Assembly: GCA_020633335.1 (NCBI GenBank)
Contig: JACKDU010000008.1
Coordinates: 1-64,000, forward strand
Direction of reading: 5' to 3'
DNA: 64,000 nt
Source of the DNA: Myxococcales bacterium
GTDB taxonomy: Bacteria > Myxococcota_A > Polyangia > Nannocystales > Nannocystaceae
A program made the translations under genes and the position numbers. Positions 1-8,453 of the stretch are shown piece by piece; the stretch's first letter is position 1; each line of letters begins with the position of its first letter. The notes below the pieces were generated by a model. It did no database searches and was not told where the DNA came from. It saw nothing but the letters and a program-made list of their open reading frames with translations.

Positions 1-1108
1 GCGCCCCGACGCCGACCGCGACGCCGAGCCCCCCGCGGCGCCCGCCCGCCGCCGACGCCGGCTCCCCGCGCGGCCCGGCGAGCGCGGCCAGGAGCGAGCG
101 CATGTCGTGGTAGCGCGCGTCGGGGTCGCGCGCGAGGCCGCGGCGGAGCACCAGCCAGATCCACGGCGGCGCCTCGCTCCCCGGCGGCGGCTCGCGGAGC
201 TCGCCCTCCGCCACCGACGCGAGGTAGCTCTGGACGTCCTCGCCGTCGAAGGGCATCCGCCCGTAGATCCCCTCGTAGAGGGCGACGCAGAAGCCGAAGA
301 GATCGGAGCGGGCGTCGGCCGGGCGCCCCCTGCACACCTCGGGGGACATGTAGCGCGGCGTCCCCATCAGCGCGCCGGTGCGGGTCAGCGATCCGCCGAG
401 GTCACCGCCCGTCGTCGCCGCGCCCGCCCCCGCCCCCGCCCCCTCATCGACCTCGCCGCCCTCGAGCGTGCCCGCCTCGCCGCCGCCGCTTGAAGAACGC
501 GCGAGGCCGAAGTCGAGGACCCGCACCCGCCCGTCGGCGCCGACGAGGACGTTCTCGGGCTTGAAGTCGCGGTGGATGAGGCCCGCGTCGTGGGCGGCCT
601 GGAGCCCCTCGCCGGCGGCGCGGAAGACCGCGAGGACCTCCTCCCAGCCCCGCTCCTCGCGCATCAGCCAGCGCGCGAGGCTGACCCCGTCGACCAGCTC
701 CATCGCCACGAAGACCTGATCGTCGACCGCGCCGACGTCGTAGACGTGGATCACGTTGGGGTGGGCGAGGCGGGCCATCGCCCGGGCCTCGCGGAGCATC
801 CGCTGACGGGCGCGCTCGTCGTCGGCGGCCTCGGCCCGGAGGAGCTTGACCGCGACCCGTCGATCGAGCTCGGGATCGTGGGCTCGATAGACCACACCCA
901 TCCCGCCGGCGCCGATCTTCGCCTCGATCCGGTAGCGACCGAAGACCTCCGGCCCCTCGGCCTCGGGCGCCGGGCCCCCGAAGAGGCGGGCCTCGATCAG
1001 CGCCCGCGCCCGCCGTGCGACCGCGTCGTCGCCGTCCGGGGCGGCCTCGCGGAGGGCCGTGTTCGGATCCCCGTCGCCCTCTCGCGCGCTCGGTTCCAAG
1101 GCGCCCAC
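1..1108 (-). CDS. Ser/Thr protein kinase, partial (C-terminus beyond window)
   Basis: Eukaryotic-type (PknB-like) kinase read on the minus strand; about 369 codons are visible and the frame runs open off the left edge. It shows the glycine loop GAGGMGVVY, the VAVKLL lysine, the catalytic loop HRDFKPENV (near residue 178), DFGLA, an activation segment with GTPRYMSPE, and subdomain IX. A Gly/Ser/Ala-rich insert of about 30 residues sits in the activation segment after DFGLA. The window edge cuts a Gly/Val-rich stretch that probably starts a membrane helix, as in other myxobacterial kinases with extracytoplasmic TPRs. The GTG start is chosen because two in-frame stops lie just upstream. It is divergent from the sigma factor at 1235, with a 126-bp shared control region. 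Confidence 0.88.
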   Translation of the reverse strand, partial: MGALEPSAREGDGDPNTALREAAPDGDDAVARRARALIEARLFGGPAPEAEGPEVFGRYRIEAKIGAGGMGVVYRAHDPELDRRVAVKLLRAEAADDERARQRMLREARAMARLAHPNVIHVYDVGAVDDQVFVAMELVDGVSLARWLMREERGWEEVLAVFRAAGEGLQAAHDAGLIHRDFKPENVLVGADGRVRVLDFGLARSSSGGGEAGTLEGGEVDEGAGAGAGAATTGGDLGGSLTRTGALMGTPRYMSPEVCRGRPADARSDLFGFCVALYEGIYGRMPFDGEDVQSYLASVAEGELREPPPGSEAPPWIWLVLRRGLARDPDARYHDMRSLLAALAGPRGEPASAAGGRRGGLGVAVGVGA

Positions 1109-1234
1109 ATCCTATCACCCCGGACCAGGGCCGGCGTCGCCGCCTCGCCGCGGTCCGCGGGTGCTTCCGCCCGCGCGACGTCGCGGCACCTTCCCCCTTG
1201 CCCACGCGCCGCCCGCAAATCACCATGCGATCAG

Positions 1235-1927
1235 GTGGACTTGATCGCCATCGATCCCGACCTCGAGCTCGTCGCCCGGATCCGCGGCGGCGACCCGCGG
1301 GCGATGGACACCCTCCTCCGCCGCTATCAACCCCGCCTCTACCGCTACTGCCGGCGCCGCCTCGACAACCCGGAGGACGCCCGCGAGGTCGTCCAGGAGG
1401 CCCTCCTGGCGATCGCCCGCGGGATCGACGGCTTCCGCGGCGGGGCCTCGCTCTCGTCGTGGGTCTTCGCAGTCGCCCGCTCCTTCTGCCTCAAGAAGGT
1501 GCGGCGCTCGAAGTTCGCGCCGCTCCGCCAGGACTCCCTCGACCTCGCCCTCGAGCGCGAGCTCCTGCCGGCGGCTGGTCAGCGACCGCCCGACGTCACC
1601 CTCCAGACCCGCGAGCTCGTCGATCACCTCGATCGGGCGATCGCCGAGCTCGACCCCGCCGACCGCGAGATCCTCCTCCTCCGCGATCACGAGGGGCTGC
1701 GGGCGAACGAGGTCGCGGAGCGCCTCGGCCTCTCGGTGCCGGCGGTCAAGAGCCGCCTCCACCGCGCCCGCCAGGCGGTCCGCCGCCGCCTCGCGCCACT
1801 CGCCGGGCCCGAGCTCCGGCCGCCGCCGACGATCGCCGCGGGCGCGGAGGCGCGGGGCCCGGGGCCGGGCGGCGCGATCGCCCGGGCGGCGCAGGGCGGC
1901 CGCGAGTACCCCGATCTCCGGGATTGA
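1235..1927 (+). CDS. RNA polymerase sigma-70 family (ECF-type) factor
   Basis: About 230 residues. Region 2 is visible in the first third (LLRRYQPRLYRYCRRRL, then DAREVVQEALLAIARGIDGF and SSWVFAVARSFCLKKVR). Region 4 has an HTH at about residues 145-185 (LDPADREILLLRDHEGL, then EVAERLGLSVPAVKSRLHRA). This two-domain layout directs core polymerase to alternative promoters. The C-terminal ~45 residues are Gly/Ala/Arg/Pro-rich and unassigned. A GTG start at 1235 is preferred because the upstream open frame lacks coding character; TTG at 1241 is an alternative. It is divergent from a kinase gene and followed after 17 bp by the NRDE gene. No anti-sigma gene is adjacent, so the neighbouring kinase is a possible regulator (inference). 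Confidence 0.85.
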   Translation: MDLIAIDPDLELVARIRGGDPRAMDTLLRRYQPRLYRYCRRRLDNPEDAREVVQEALLAIARGIDGFRGGASLSSWVFAVARSFCLKKVRRSKFAPLRQDSLDLALERELLPAAGQRPPDVTLQTRELVDHLDRAIAELDPADREILLLRDHEGLRANEVAERLGLSVPAVKSRLHRARQAVRRRLAPLAGPELRPPPTIAAGAEARGPGPGGAIARAAQGGREYPDLRD

Positions 1928-1944
1928 TCGAGGTCGAGGCGGCG

Positions 1945-2763
1945 ATGTGCACCCTCCTCTTCGCCCACGACGTCCACCCCGAGCACCGCCTCGTCGTCGC
2001 CGCCAACCGCGACGAGCTCCACGCGCGGCCGACCCTGCCGCTCCACCGCTGGGGGGATCGCCCGGGGATCGTCGCCGGCCGCGACGAGAGCGGCGGCGGC
2101 ACCTGGCTCGGGGTCGCCGCTGGCGGCCGCTGGGCGGCGATCACCAACGTCCGCGAGCCTCTCCGAGAACCTGTCCCCGAGGACATGGTGCGGACGCGCG
2201 GCGAGCTGGTCGCCGACTTCCTCGACGGCGACGCCTCGCCGCTCGCCTACCTCGAGGCGGTCGCCGGCCGCGGCCAGCGCTACAACGGCTTCAACCTGGT
2301 GGTCGGCGATCCCGCGGGGGTCTTTTACTACTCGAATCGGATCGCCGCGCCCGAGCGGGTCCCGCCGGGGATCCACGGCCTCTCCAACGCCCGCCTGGGC
2401 ACCCCCTGGCCGAAGGTCGCGGGCGGCCGCGAGGCCCTCGCCGCGCTCCTCGCGAGCCGCCGCCGGGTCGCCGCCGAGGCGCTCCTCGGCCTCCTCGCCG
2501 ATCGCCGCGGCTTCGCCGACGCGCGCCTCCCCGACACCGGCGTCGGCCTCGAGGTCGAGCGCCGCCTCGCGCCCCTCTTCATCGCCGGCGACGAGTACGG
2601 CACCCGCTCGTCGACCGCGCTCCTGATCGACCGCGACCTCCAGGCCGAGATCGTCGAGCTCGGCGTCACCCCGGGCTCAGCCGAGCGCCCGCGGAGCGCC
2701 CTCCGCCTCGACCTCGCGGGCGGCCTCCGGCTCCTCGGCGAGGGCCCGCGCGCCCTCCCGTAG
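1945..2763 (+). CDS. NRDE family protein (TANGO2-like)
   Basis: 272 residues matching the NRDE/TANGO2 family. The family signature NRDE is at residues 21-24 (VVAANRDELHARPT), followed by the conserved GGTWLGV, the ITNVR segment, and NGFNLVVGD near the middle. The family is widespread; in eukaryotes TANGO2 is linked to haem and Golgi homeostasis, but the bacterial role is not settled. It starts 17 bp after the sigma-factor stop, so the two may be co-transcribed. Its last 87 bp overlap the 3' end of the convergent membrane-protein gene, an unusually long tail-to-tail overlap. A copy of the window's TGTCC-N4-GGACA motif lies inside the gene at 2172-2185. Confidence 0.85.
   Translation: MCTLLFAHDVHPEHRLVVAANRDELHARPTLPLHRWGDRPGIVAGRDESGGGTWLGVAAGGRWAAITNVREPLREPVPEDMVRTRGELVADFLDGDASPLAYLEAVAGRGQRYNGFNLVVGDPAGVFYYSNRIAAPERVPPGIHGLSNARLGTPWPKVAGGREALAALLASRRRVAAEALLGLLADRRGFADARLPDTGVGLEVERRLAPLFIAGDEYGTRSSTALLIDRDLQAEIVELGVTPGSAERPRSALRLDLAGGLRLLGEGPRALP
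2172..2185. repeat. TGTCC-N4-GGACA palindrome copy (in NRDE gene)
   Basis: Exact copy of the motif with loop CCGA, inside codons for the Glu-Pro-Val-Pro-Glu-Asp-Met stretch. The left arm uses CGA, GAA and CCT, which are uncommon codons in the neighbouring sequence. Confidence 0.6.
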
Positions 2764-4284
2764 ATCGCGGGCGATCGCCAGCCAGAGGAGCGCGAGCGGG
2801 CCGAGGCTGAGGACGCCGGGGAGCCCGAGGAGGAGGCCGAGGTTGGTCGCGCCGACCTGGGCGCCGGCCGCCGCGTCGCGCAGGCGCGGCCAGGCGTGCC
2901 CCCAGATCGGGTTGCCGTGCTGCGGGGCCTCGGGGGCGCCGGCCGCCGCCAGGATCATCTGCCCGGCCGAGATCGCCGCGAGCGCGACGAAGACCCGCGG
3001 CGCCTCCCGGAGCGCAGGCCCGAGGCCGAGCGCGAGGAAGGGGAGCATCGGCACGCAGTGGCGGGGGCCGAGGGCCGCGCCGCCATCCCACATGTAATAG
3101 CCCGCGTTGAGGAGGAGGAAGTGGGCGCAGATCGCCAGGGCGACGCCGACGATGAGCCGCTCGCGCGCCGGCTGCCCGCGCCGCAGGAGCTCGCGGACGA
3201 GCCCCCAGGCGGCCAGGAGGAGGACCGGCGCGAGGGTGAAGAGCCCGCGGTAGGTGCCGAAGAGGAGCTGGAGAAGCACCGCCGGATCGGGCGGGCCGAT
3301 CCCGTAGCGGACCTCCATCCCCTCGGCGAACTCCTCGAGGTAGACGAAGTCGTAGCCGGTCTTGAGCGGGGAGCCGAAGGCCGCCCAGTGGTAGAGGCCG
3401 AGCGCCCCGGCCCAGGGGAGGCCGCCGAGCGCGGTCCAGAGCGCCCCCCGGAGGCCGCCGAGCGCGAGCGCGAGGCCGACCAGGAGGACCACCGGGATCG
3501 CCGCCGGGTACTCGCAGAGCACCGCCCATCCGAGACATGTCCCTGCGGCCAGGTAGTGTCGGCGGCCGCGGGCGAAGACGATCGCCGCGAAGCCGAGGAG
3601 GAGGAAGTCCGCGGCGAGCTGGTGGCCGTAGAGCGCCGAGCCGTAGACGAAGGCCGGGGTCGCCAGGCCGTAGGTCAGGGCGACCGCGAGCGCCGCCCGG
3701 CGATCGCCGGCGAGCTGGCGGAGCGCCAGGAGGTAGAGCGCCGCGACCCCGAGGACCGCGAGGAGCGAGGTCGAGAGGAGGCGGCAGAGGTAGAGGGCGA
3801 TCCGGTAGCTCTGGTTGTAGACCAGGCGCTCGCCCGGCCGCCGCCGCCCGTCGTCGACCTCTGCTTCCTCCTCCTCAACTTCGCCTTCGTCGAGCGCGAG
3901 ATCCCGGACCACCTCGGCCTCCGGGAACTCGCCGCCGCCCGCCCGCAGCACCCCGTAGAGCGCCGCGTAGATCGGCAGCGCGAGGAGCGAGGCCCCCGGC
4001 GCCTTGTCGCTGTAGAAGTGTCCCTCGCGCCAGCTCTTGTCGCCGGTCGTGTGGTGGTAGGGATCGATCGCCGTGGTCCGCGACTCGACCAGCGCCCGGG
4101 TGAGGGCGAAGCGCGAGTTCTGGTTCCACGCCGGCGGGCCGATGAAGTAGGCGTGGGAGGCGAAGACGGCGATCAGCGCGGGCCCGAGGAGCCGGCGATC
4201 GCGGCGGAGGAGCGCGCGCACGCCGAGCCCCGCGAGGGGCCGCGCCCGCCGATCATCGCCGTCACGCCGCGCGTCCGGCCCCAT
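2677..4284 (-). CDS. Polytopic membrane glycosyltransferase-like protein (GT39/ArnT-like)
   Basis: 535 residues with about ten hydrophobic segments. The first periplasmic loop carries NSRFALTRALVE, then DPYHHTTGD and GHFYSDKAPG. This arrangement is typical of bacterial GT-C enzymes related to protein O-mannosyltransferase/ArnT, which use polyprenyl-phosphate-linked sugars at the periplasmic face. An acidic insert (EGEVEEEEAEVDDG) at about residues 135-150 is unusual and lies between membrane segments. The start is 20 bp downstream of the kinase at 4305-5267 on the same strand, so the pair is likely an operon. The 3' end overlaps the NRDE gene by 87 bp. The exact donor and acceptor cannot be inferred. 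Confidence 0.75.
   Translation of the reverse strand: MGPDARRDGDDRRARPLAGLGVRALLRRDRRLLGPALIAVFASHAYFIGPPAWNQNSRFALTRALVESRTTAIDPYHHTTGDKSWREGHFYSDKAPGASLLALPIYAALYGVLRAGGGEFPEAEVVRDLALDEGEVEEEEAEVDDGRRRPGERLVYNQSYRIALYLCRLLSTSLLAVLGVAALYLLALRQLAGDRRAALAVALTYGLATPAFVYGSALYGHQLAADFLLLGFAAIVFARGRRHYLAAGTCLGWAVLCEYPAAIPVVLLVGLALALGGLRGALWTALGGLPWAGALGLYHWAAFGSPLKTGYDFVYLEEFAEGMEVRYGIGPPDPAVLLQLLFGTYRGLFTLAPVLLLAAWGLVRELLRRGQPARERLIVGVALAICAHFLLLNAGYYMWDGGAALGPRHCVPMLPFLALGLGPALREAPRVFVALAAISAGQMILAAAGAPEAPQHGNPIWGHAWPRLRDAAAGAQVGATNLGLLLGLPGVLSLGPLALLWLAIARDLREGARALAEEPEAAREVEAEGAPRALG
3538..3551. repeat. TGTCC-N4-GGCCA palindrome variant (in membrane protein gene)
   Basis: One-mismatch copy of the dispersed motif (TGTCC, loop CTGC, GGCCA). 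On the coding strand it uses GCA, ACA, TGT and GGA codons, out of keeping with its neighbours. Confidence 0.45.
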
Positions 4285-4304
4285 CCGGCCCTCACCGCGC
4301 TCGC

Positions 4305-5267
4305 CTAGCGGCGCCCGAGCGGGAGCGCGTCGGCGGCCTCGGCCACCAGGTCGCCGAGCTCGGCCCGCGAGCGCTCGGCGGCCGCGGCCTCGGGGGCCTG
4401 GGCGAGGCGCTGGAGCATCTGGTAGGCGCCGCTGTAGCGCCGCCCGGGGTCGCGGTCGAGGTTCTTGCGGACGATCTCGCCGAGCTTCGCCGAGAGCCCC
4501 GAGACCCGCTTGGTCGGGTGGCTGATGTCAAAGCGGACGATCGCGTCGATGGTCCGGAGGTCGTCCTCGGCCTTGAAGCAGCGCTCGCCCTTGAGGATCT
4601 CCCAGAGGACGACGGCCATCGAGAAGAGGTCGGACTGCTGCGAGGCCGGGCTCGCGGCGACGATCCGCTCGGGCGCCATGTAGGCCTTGGTGCCGGCGTG
4701 GACGGTGTCGTGCTCGGGCGCGAGGAGGCGGCTGCGGGCGGTGTTGAAGTCGGCGAGGAGGACGTTGCCGCTCCGCGAGAGGAGGATGTTGCTCGGGGCG
4801 ATGTCGCGGTGGAGGACGTCGAGGCTGACCAGGTCGCCCTTGGCCTCGTCGAAGGCCTCGAAGGTGTGGACGTAGTGCAGGGCGTCGGCGAGCTGGCCCA
4901 TGATGTAGACGGCCATCTCCTTCGAGAGGCCGCGGGGCTCGCCGCGGTCGTGGCCGAGGAGGCTCGCCAGGTCGACCCCGTCGATGTAGTCCATGATCAC
5001 GTAGCGGGCCCCGTCCTGCTCGCCCTCGGCGTGGGCGCTCGGGATGCTCGGGTGGTTGAAGGCCTTGAGGAGCTCGATCTCGTGGTCGAAGCTCGCCCGC
5101 AGGAGCGCGTGCTCCTCCCCGGGGCTCGGCAGCAGGATCTTCACGAGGTAGGCCGGCGGCTGGTCCTCGGGGTCGTCCTGGTGGCGCGCGAGCACCATCC
5201 GGTACGACGTGCTGCTCGTCGGCAGCGGCTGGACCAGGCGAAACGTCCCGAGGCTACGCAGCTCCAT
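4305..5267 (-). CDS. Atypical cytosolic Ser/Thr kinase
   Basis: 320 residues, with no membrane helix and no TPRs. It has the kinase fold motifs AYLVKILL (lysine), HRDIAPSNILLS (catalytic loop) and GTKAYMAPERI (activation segment, APE). Two departures from consensus are visible: the glycine loop is replaced by a Pro/Ser/Thr stretch (QPLPTSSTSYRMVLA), and the DFG triad is DFN (LLADFNTARSR). The HRD aspartate and the lysine remain, so activity is possible but metal binding may be altered. It is the first gene of a probable two-gene operon with the GT39-like membrane protein, suggesting control of surface glycosylation (inference). It is divergent from the FAD oxidoreductase operon, with an 87-bp gap. 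Confidence 0.82.
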   Translation of the reverse strand: MELRSLGTFRLVQPLPTSSTSYRMVLARHQDDPEDQPPAYLVKILLPSPGEEHALLRASFDHEIELLKAFNHPSIPSAHAEGEQDGARYVIMDYIDGVDLASLLGHDRGEPRGLSKEMAVYIMGQLADALHYVHTFEAFDEAKGDLVSLDVLHRDIAPSNILLSRSGNVLLADFNTARSRLLAPEHDTVHAGTKAYMAPERIVAASPASQQSDLFSMAVVLWEILKGERCFKAEDDLRTIDAIVRFDISHPTKRVSGLSAKLGEIVRKNLDRDPGRRYSGAYQMLQRLAQAPEAAAAERSRAELGDLVAEAADALPLGRR

Positions 5268-5354
5268 GGTGCCCGCAGTGTGCAGGTCGGAGATCTCCTT
5301 GTCTACCGCGGCGAGGCCGCCCCGGGCCGGCGCTTCCCTGCTACAAAGGGCCCC

Positions 5355-6710
5355 ATGCGATCGTCAGCGCCGTCGCCTGCGTCCGCGCTGATCCTCGGCG
5401 GCGGCCTCACGGGCCTCGCCGCGGCCCATCACCTCCGCAGGCCCGGCCTCCTCGTCGAGCGCGAGGACGAGGTCGGCGGCCACGCCCGCAGCCGCAGGAT
5501 CCGCGGGCACACCTTCGACGTCACCGGCCACTGGCTGCACCTCCGCGACCCGCAGATCCAGCGCCTGGTCGCGGCGATCACCCCGGCCGACGCCTGGCTG
5601 GAGGTCGAGCGGCGGACCCGGGTCTTCGCCCACGACGCCCTCCTCCCCTACCCCTTCCAGGCCAACCTCCACGGCCTCCCGCTCGAGGTGGTCCGCGAGT
5701 GCCTGGTCGACTTCGTCGCCGCCCGCGAGGCGGCCGCCCGCGACGAGGGCCCCGGCGAGGGCCGCAGTGGACCCCGGACCTTCGTCGAATTCGCCGAGGC
5801 CCGCTTCGGTCGCGGAATCGCCCGTCACTTCTTCATCCCCTACAACCGCAAGCTCTGGGGCGCCGCCCTCGATCGCCTGGGCGCCGGCTGGGTCGATCGC
5901 TACGTGCCGACGCCGAGCGTCGACCAGGTGATCGCCGGGGCGCTCGGCGTGCCGCAGGAGGGGCTCGGCTACAACGCCCACTTCCTCTACCCCCGCGCCG
6001 GCGGCATCGATGCCCTGCCGCGGGCCCTGGCGGCGGCGATCGAGGCCCGGTCGCCGGGGTCGATCCGGCGGGGCTGCGAGGCCGAGGCGATCGACCCGAT
6101 CGGCCGCCGGGTCAAGCTCTCCGGGACCGACGCCTGGACCCCCTACGCCGCGCTGATCTCGACCCTCCCGCTGCCCGAGCTGATCGCCCGGATCGAGCGG
6201 GTGCCGCCGGCGATCCGCGAGGCGGCGGCGGCCCTCCGCTGGGTCCGCTGGCGCTACCTCGACCTCGCCACCCGGGCGCCGATCCCCGCCGACTACCACT
6301 GGGTCTACGTCCCGGGGCCCGCGTACCCCTTCTTCCGGGTCGGCGTCTACTCGAACGCCTGCCCGGCGAGCGCCCCGGCGGGGGCCGCCTCGCTCTACGT
6401 CGAGCTCAGCGATCGCCAGGGGGCGATCGACCACGCGGCGATCGCCCAGGGCCTGGTGGCGATCGGCGCGCTCGCCCGGCCGGACGACATCGCCTTCACG
6501 GAGGCGCGCGAGATCGAGTATGCCTACGTCGTGTTCGACGACGATCACGGGCCCGCCTGCGCGGCGATCCACGCCTGGCTGCGGAGCGTCGGGATCCGAT
6601 CCTGCGGCCGCTACGGCGCCTGGACCTACAACTCGATGGAGGACTCGATGCTCCAGGGGATCGCCGCCGCCGCCTGGGCCGACGACGATGACGCGAGGAG
6701 GTCCGCGTGA
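5355..6710 (+). CDS. FAD-dependent amine-oxidase/UDP-galactopyranose mutase-like oxidoreductase
   Basis: 451 residues. The N-terminal dinucleotide-binding loop GGGLTG (residues 15-20) is followed by LLVEREDEVGGHARS, the pattern of NAD(P)-binding Rossmann flavoproteins related to protoporphyrinogen oxidase and UDP-galactopyranose mutase. ATG at 5355 puts this loop at the usual distance from the start. It is first in a three-gene operon with a family 2 glycosyltransferase (stop and start overlap by 4 bp) and a polysaccharide deacetylase (1-bp overlap), so its substrate is probably a glycan precursor or lipid-linked sugar. No membrane helix is seen. Family membership is clear; the substrate is inference. 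Confidence 0.82.
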   Translation: MRSSAPSPASALILGGGLTGLAAAHHLRRPGLLVEREDEVGGHARSRRIRGHTFDVTGHWLHLRDPQIQRLVAAITPADAWLEVERRTRVFAHDALLPYPFQANLHGLPLEVVRECLVDFVAAREAAARDEGPGEGRSGPRTFVEFAEARFGRGIARHFFIPYNRKLWGAALDRLGAGWVDRYVPTPSVDQVIAGALGVPQEGLGYNAHFLYPRAGGIDALPRALAAAIEARSPGSIRRGCEAEAIDPIGRRVKLSGTDAWTPYAALISTLPLPELIARIERVPPAIREAAAALRWVRWRYLDLATRAPIPADYHWVYVPGPAYPFFRVGVYSNACPASAPAGAASLYVELSDRQGAIDHAAIAQGLVAIGALARPDDIAFTEAREIEYAYVVFDDDHGPACAAIHAWLRSVGIRSCGRYGAWTYNSMEDSMLQGIAAAAWADDDDARRSA

Positions 6711-7465
6711 GCCAAGGCCGCCCCGAGCTCAGCGTCGTGATCCCGGTGCACAACGAGGAGGCGATCCTCGGGCGCAGCGTCGCCGACCTCTGCGCGGAGC
6801 TCGACGGCGCCGGCGTCGACTACGAGGTGATCCTCGCCGAGAACGGCTCGCGCGATCAGACCCGGGCGATCGCCGCGGCCCTCGCCGCCGAGGCGCCGCG
6901 CCTGCGCACCTTCTCGATCGGCGGGGCGAACTACGGCGCCGCCCTCCGCCGGGGGATCCACGCGGCCCGCGGCCGCCTGGTGATCTGCGAGGAGATCGAC
7001 CTCTGCGACGCCGACTTCCACCGGCGGGCGCTGGCGATCCTCCGCGCCGGCGAGGCCGACCTGGTGATCGGCTCGAAGGCGATGCGCGGCGCCCACGACC
7101 GCCGGCCGCTCCTCCGCCGCCTGGCGACCCGCGCCTACAACGGCCTCCTCCGGCTCACGCTCGGCTTCCACGGCACCGACACCCACGGCCTCAAGGCGCT
7201 GCGCCGCGACGTCCTCCTGCCGATCGTCGACCAGTGCATCGTCGACTACGACGTCTTCGCCTCCGAGCTGGTGATCCGGGCGGAGCGGGCCGGCGTCCGC
7301 ACCCGCGAGATCCCGGTCGACCTCGCCGAGCGGCGGCCGCCGAGCGTCCACCTCCTCCGGCGGGTGCCCAAGGTGCTCCGCCTCCTCCTCCGGCTCTGGG
7401 CGTCGATCCACCTCGGCGCCGGCCTCGGCCGACGGGCGCCCGCGCGCGTCAGGGGGGGCGGCTGA
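6707..7465 (+). CDS. Family 2 glycosyltransferase
   Basis: 252 residues of GT-A fold: LSVVIPVHNEEAILG at residues 8-22, ENGSRDQTR, then a region with EEIDLCD in place of a clear DxD, and GTDTHGLKALRRDV, which is common in dolichol-phosphate-mannose-synthase-like enzymes. No C-terminal membrane helices are visible. GTG start overlaps the preceding TGA (GTGA), with GGAGG a few bases upstream, so translation is coupled. Expected to transfer an NDP-sugar to a lipid carrier or glycan together with the flanking oxidoreductase and deacetylase. Confidence 0.87.
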   Translation: MSQGRPELSVVIPVHNEEAILGRSVADLCAELDGAGVDYEVILAENGSRDQTRAIAAALAAEAPRLRTFSIGGANYGAALRRGIHAARGRLVICEEIDLCDADFHRRALAILRAGEADLVIGSKAMRGAHDRRPLLRRLATRAYNGLLRLTLGFHGTDTHGLKALRRDVLLPIVDQCIVDYDVFASELVIRAERAGVRTREIPVDLAERRPPSVHLLRRVPKVLRLLLRLWASIHLGAGLGRRAPARVRGGG

Positions 7466-8364
7466 TGGCCTCCGCGAGCCCGAGCAAGGCGACCCTCCTG
7501 TCGATCGATCTCGACGACGTCGCCTGCTACCACGCGATCCACGGGCTCGCGCCGCCGCCGGCGAGCGCCCAGCGGATCGTCCTCGAGCGCTGCCTGCCGC
7601 GCTTCCTCGAGCTCCTCGACGAGGTCAACGCCTTCGCCACCTTCTTCGTCGTCGGCCGCGACCTGGAGCGCGACCTCCAGGCCGGGGGACGCGGGGCCGC
7701 GCTCCTCCGCCAGGCGGCCCAGGGCGGCCACGAGCTCGCCAACCACTCCCACGCCCACCCCTACGATCTCAGCCGCTGGCCAGGCCTCGAGATCCACGCC
7801 GACCTCGAGCGCTGCGATCGCCTCCTGCGGGGCCTCGGCGTCGCGCCGCGGGGCTTCCGCGCCCCCGGCTACACCCACGACCGCCGGGTCTTGGAGCAGG
7901 TCGCCGCCCTCGGCTACGGCTACGACTCGTCGCTCCTCCCGTCGCCGACCTACTACCTGGCGAAGGTCTCGATGATCGCCTGGATGGGCCTCCGCGGCCG
8001 CCGCTCGACCTCGATGGTCGGCGGCTGGCGCTCCTTCGTCGGCCGCGATCGCCCCTTCTTCCGGCGCGACGTCGGCCTCTGGGAGGTGCCGATCTCGGTC
8101 GCCCCGCGCCTCCGGATGCCGATGGTCGGCACCTTCGTCCTCGCCTCCGACCGCGCGGCCGCGAGCGCCGCGGAGCTCGACTACCTCCACCTCGAGCTCC
8201 ACGCCCTCGACCTCGCCGACCCCGACCTCGACGGCTTCGACCCGGCGCTCGTCCGCCGCCAGCCCGAGCTCCGGACCCCGCTCAGCGCCCGCCGCGAGCG
8301 CCTGAGGCGGATCCTGGTCGAGCGCGGCGGCTCGGCGACGATCGCCGGCGCCTTCTCGTTCTAG
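7465..8364 (+). CDS. Polysaccharide deacetylase (NodB homology)
   Basis: 299 residues of carbohydrate esterase 4 type. The metal-site aspartates appear in LSIDLDDVACYH (residues 12-23) and the two histidines in NHSHAHPYD (about residues 93-101); RAPGY (from about residue 132) is the third conserved block. No signal peptide is visible, so it either acts in the cytoplasm or is secreted in another way; the exosortase-associated DUF3473-type deacetylases look similar. ATG overlaps the stop of the glycosyltransferase by one base (TGATG). It is the last gene of the operon and is followed by a strong hairpin. Confidence 0.85.
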   Translation: MASASPSKATLLSIDLDDVACYHAIHGLAPPPASAQRIVLERCLPRFLELLDEVNAFATFFVVGRDLERDLQAGGRGAALLRQAAQGGHELANHSHAHPYDLSRWPGLEIHADLERCDRLLRGLGVAPRGFRAPGYTHDRRVLEQVAALGYGYDSSLLPSPTYYLAKVSMIAWMGLRGRRSTSMVGGWRSFVGRDRPFFRRDVGLWEVPISVAPRLRMPMVGTFVLASDRAAASAAELDYLHLELHALDLADPDLDGFDPALVRRQPELRTPLSARRERLRRILVERGGSATIAGAFSF

Positions 8365-8409
8365 GCTCTCGTTCCAGGCGATCTCGGTCGGGCTCCGAGA
8401 CTTTTGTCA

Positions 8410-8451
8410 TGTCGGTAGGGACAGGCCCGATCGGCCATGTCCCTACCGACA
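8410..8451. terminator. Long inverted repeat between convergent genes
   Basis: A perfect 14-bp outer stem (TGTCGGTAGGGACA at 8410-8423 with its complement at 8438-8451) plus an inner GGCC/GGCC stem. It lies between the deacetylase stop and the RNase H gene stop, as expected for a bidirectional terminator, although no T-run follows. Each arm is itself a variant of the TGTCC-N4-GGACA motif, so this is two motif copies head to head. Confidence 0.7.
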
Positions 8452-8453
8452 CG

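Noticed and set aside
1174..1185. CGCGACGTCGCG palindrome between kinase and sigma genes as an operator
   Set aside because: GC-only 12-mers with this symmetry are expected often at this base composition; no supporting second copy.
1015..2810. Very long open frames in other phases across the sigma factor and NRDE genes
   Set aside because: They read as Arg/Pro-rich shadow translations created by high GC; no family motifs and wrong codon-position pattern.
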